Shown piece by piece: positions 4,797-6,292 of a stretch of 6,292 nucleotides of DNA. The DNA lies in NCBI GenBank assembly GCA_039184055.1, contig JBCDBH010000350.1, forward strand, positions 1 to 6,292, read 5' to 3'. Position numbers and translations under genes: made by a program. Source of the stretch: JBCDBH01 sp039184055 (GTDB lineage Bacteria; Acidobacteriota; Thermoanaerobaculia; Multivoradales; J023). Position 1 is the first letter of the stretch; every line of letters starts with the position of its first letter. Below the pieces are notes generated by a model that saw nothing but the letters and a program-made list of their open reading frames with translations, had not been told where the DNA came from and did no database searches.

Positions 4797-5746
4797 TGCG
4801 GATCGTGCACGACGTGGCGGACCTCCGCCACCAGATCGACGCGTGGCGCGCGTCCGGGGAGCGGATCGCGCTCGTCCCGACCATGGGCGCGCTCCACGAC
4901 GGTCACCTGTCGCTGGTCCGCCGCGCCGCCGAGCACGCCGATCGCTGTGTCGCCACCGTCTTCGTCAACCCGACGCAATTCGACGACGCGAGCGATCTGG
5001 AGCGCTATCCGCGCACCCTCGAACGTGACGCCGAGCAGCTGACCACGGTCGGCTGCGACCTGCTCTTCGCCCCCGCGGCGAGCACCGTCTACCCGCCGGG
5101 CGCCAGCACCTGGATCGACGTCGACGGCCCCACCACGGGCTACGAAGGCGCCATGCGACCCGGGCACTTCCGGGGGGTCGCCACCGTCGTCGGTCTGCTC
5201 TTCAACCTGGTGCGGCCCGACGTCGCGATCTTCGGTCGTAAAGATGCCCAGCAGCTCGCGGTGGTGCGCAAGCTCAGCCGTGATCTGCATCTCGGTATCG
5301 AGATCATCGGTGCGCCGATCGTCCGTGAGCCCGACGGGCTGGCGATGTCGTCGCGCAACGTCCACCTCGGCTCGGACGATCGTCTCGCCGCCCGCGCGCT
5401 GTCCCGCGGGCTACGCGCGGCGCGCGACGCCATCCAGGCCGGTGAACGCGATAGCGCCACCCTCGAAGCACACGTTCGCGCGGTGCTCGAGGCCGAGCCA
5501 CGGGTCGAAGCGATCGACTACATCGCCTTGGTCGACGCCGACACCTTCGCGCCTCTCGTCACCGCCCGAGGCTCCATCGCCCTCGTGCTCGCCGCGCGAG
5601 TCGGCGGGGTACGCCTGCTCGACAACCTCTCGATCGACCTCGACGCCGCCGTTCTCGAAGATGACCTTCCTCGAGAAGACGACCTCTCCAGGGAAGATCT
5701 CGGCACCGACGTCTCGACTCCAATTTCCCAAATTGCCACCGCTTGA
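4796..5746 (+). CDS. panC: Pantothenate synthetase (pantoate--beta-alanine ligase) with acidic C-terminal extension
   Basis: PanC joins pantoate and beta-alanine with ATP, via a pantoyl-adenylate, to make pantothenate in the cytoplasm. The 316 residues contain the family motifs: PTMGALHDGH (28-37, with the nucleotide-binding His34 and His37), FVNPTQF (56-62), FGRKDAQQLAVVRK (146-159, Lys149, Asp150, Gln152) and MSSRN (184-188). The normal C-terminal dimer domain ends near LLDNLSIDL (274-282). About 30 residues then follow that most PanC proteins (about 280 residues) lack. They begin with a six-residue duplication, EDDLPR then EDDLSR (288-299), and stay acidic. The start ATG 4796 overlaps the panB stop in TGATG, so translation is coupled to panB. 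The open frame extends upstream inside panB, but that part is only panB read in another frame. panD starts 17 bp downstream. The enzyme identity is certain; a role for the tail is unknown. Confidence 0.96.
   Translation: MRIVHDVADLRHQIDAWRASGERIALVPTMGALHDGHLSLVRRAAEHADRCVATVFVNPTQFDDASDLERYPRTLERDAEQLTTVGCDLLFAPAASTVYPPGASTWIDVDGPTTGYEGAMRPGHFRGVATVVGLLFNLVRPDVAIFGRKDAQQLAVVRKLSRDLHLGIEIIGAPIVREPDGLAMSSRNVHLGSDDRLAARALSRGLRAARDAIQAGERDSATLEAHVRAVLEAEPRVEAIDYIALVDADTFAPLVTARGSIALVLAARVGGVRLLDNLSIDLDAAVLEDDLPREDDLSREDLGTDVSTPISQIATA
5657..5692 (+). repeat. Imperfect 18-bp tandem duplication in the panC 3' end
   Basis: Two adjacent 18-bp units encode EDDLPR and EDDLSR, and a third partial unit (GAAGATCTC, 5693-5701) continues the pattern. 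The units agree at 12 of 18 bases. They lie beyond the conserved PanC domain and account for part of its unusual acidic tail. Confidence 0.55.
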
Positions 5747-5763
5747 CCATAGGAATCACGACC

Positions 5764-6168
5764 ATGCGACGCACCCTGATGAAATCGAAAATCCACCGCG
5801 CCACCGTCACCGGCGCCGACCTCGACTACATCGGCTCGATGACCCTCGACCCCGAGCTCATGGAAGCCGCCGACATCCTTTCCCACGAGCGGATCGAGAT
5901 CTACAACGTCACCCGGGGCACCCGTCTCGCCACCTACGCCATTCCCGGTGAGCGTGGCCAGGGTGAAGCCGTGCTCAACGGCGCCGCCGCTCATCTGGCC
6001 AAAGAAGGCGACCTGGTGATCATCTGTACCTACGCCGAATTCGAGGAAGAAGAAGCCCGTCAGCACGACCCCTACGTGGTCTTCGTCGACGGCGACAACA
6101 ACATACTCGACGCCTCCCGCACCGCCGTGCTTCCCGGTCGCTATCCGACCGCCGTCGCCCAGGCCTGA
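5764..6168 (+). CDS. panD: Aspartate 1-decarboxylase proenzyme
   Basis: PanD converts L-aspartate to beta-alanine and CO2, supplying the amine that PanC uses. It is a pyruvoyl enzyme made as an inactive chain that cuts itself between Gly24 and Ser25 (YIGSMTLD). Ser25 becomes the pyruvoyl group on the larger chain. The other known active-site residues are at their classical positions: Lys9 (MKSKIHRA), Arg54, Tyr58 and Asn72 (LNGAAA). At 134 residues it is slightly longer than the E. coli enzyme (126), with a short tail after VFVDGDNNIL. I chose ATG 5764 (MRRTLMKSKIHRATVT) because it matches the family N-terminus and puts Gly-Ser at 24-25. AGGA lies 9 bases upstream. A frame extension to a TTG at 5743 would overlap the panC stop and is unlikely. 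Bacteria often need PanM/PanZ to speed PanD cleavage, but none is visible here. Confidence 0.97.
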   Translation: MRRTLMKSKIHRATVTGADLDYIGSMTLDPELMEAADILSHERIEIYNVTRGTRLATYAIPGERGQGEAVLNGAAAHLAKEGDLVIICTYAEFEEEEARQHDPYVVFVDGDNNILDASRTAVLPGRYPTAVAQA

Positions 6169-6185
6169 GCCGATAGAATCGACCC

Positions 6186-6292
6186 ATGAGCGCATCCGCC
6201 GAGACTCTCGACGTGGGCGACGACAAAGCCGTCGCCCCCCAGACCAACGCCGACCCCACCATACGGTCGCGTCTATTACAGGGCGCGGGCAA
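6186..6292 (+). CDS. Start of an unidentified gene, cut by the right edge
   Basis: An ATG at 6186, 17 bp after the panD stop, opens a frame of 35 codons that stays open to the window end. It reads MSASAETLDVGDDKAVAPQT and then NADPTIRSRLLQGAG. The first 24 residues are polar and look disordered; the part from TIRSRLLQ could begin a helix. There is no signal peptide and no strong ribosome binding site; TAGAAT is the nearest A/G-rich stretch. The spacing suggests it belongs to the pan operon. The antisense open frame here has poorer composition and no supporting context. I cannot name a family from this fragment. Confidence 0.5.
   Translation, partial: MSASAETLDVGDDKAVAPQTNADPTIRSRLLQGAG

Noticed and set aside
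5743..5763. Upstream TTG start for panD
   Set aside because: It overlaps the panC stop and adds seven residues not seen in the family; ATG 5764 gives the classical Lys9, Gly24 and Ser25 positions.
5518..6195. Minus-strand 225-codon open frame rich in Gly/Val/Asp
   Set aside because: It is antisense to panD and the panC end; the composition is that of a shadow frame.

Overview
The window is GC-rich bacterial DNA (by eye about two-thirds G+C, with C/G-dominated third codon positions). It holds five complete protein genes plus one more cut by each edge. The gene set is chromosomal and housekeeping in type, with no mobile element, tRNA, rRNA or CRISPR array. The combination suggests a deltaproteobacterial-type Gram-negative, for example Myxococcota, Bradymonadota or a relative. 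It includes a bacterial deoxynucleoside kinase next to panB-panC-panD, a LabA-like NYN/OST-HTH protein, a type IV prepilin peptidase, and a secreted Cys-bearing, Asp/Pro-rich protein. That lineage is an inference from gene content only.

Left half, minus strand (1-2838). Read in the direction of transcription, it starts with an NYN-domain protein that has a putative C-terminal OST-HTH/LOTUS RNA-binding domain and an acidic, repeat-containing, poly-arginine N-terminus. After 18 bp comes a short-form A24 prepilin peptidase with no ribosome binding site of its own, so it is probably translationally coupled. After 136 bp of spacer and leader comes a secreted protein of unknown function that runs off the left edge.

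A 208-bp divergent promoter region (2839-3046) separates the two halves. It carries an extended -10 promoter aimed right and overlapping inverted repeats that would lie in the leader of the leftward gene.

Right half, plus strand (3047-6292). A deoxynucleoside kinase is followed by a 235-bp non-coding region rich in inverted repeats, then the pantothenate genes panB, panC and panD, then the start of an unidentified gene. panB and panC overlap by one base (TGATG), and panC-panD and panD-next gene are each 17 bp apart, so this is an operon. PanB and PanC act on the pantoate branch. PanD makes beta-alanine, which PanC joins to pantoate to give pantothenate (vitamin B5, the CoA precursor). All catalytic motifs I can check are intact.

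The most interesting unexplained signal is just upstream of panB. The whole panB Shine-Dalgarno (3916-3924) has a perfect 9-base complement 59 bases upstream (3849-3857), and it also lies in one arm of a separate local 9-bp hairpin (3900-3921). The two pairings exclude each other, which looks like a structured leader controlling panB translation. No known riboswitch class was recognised there.
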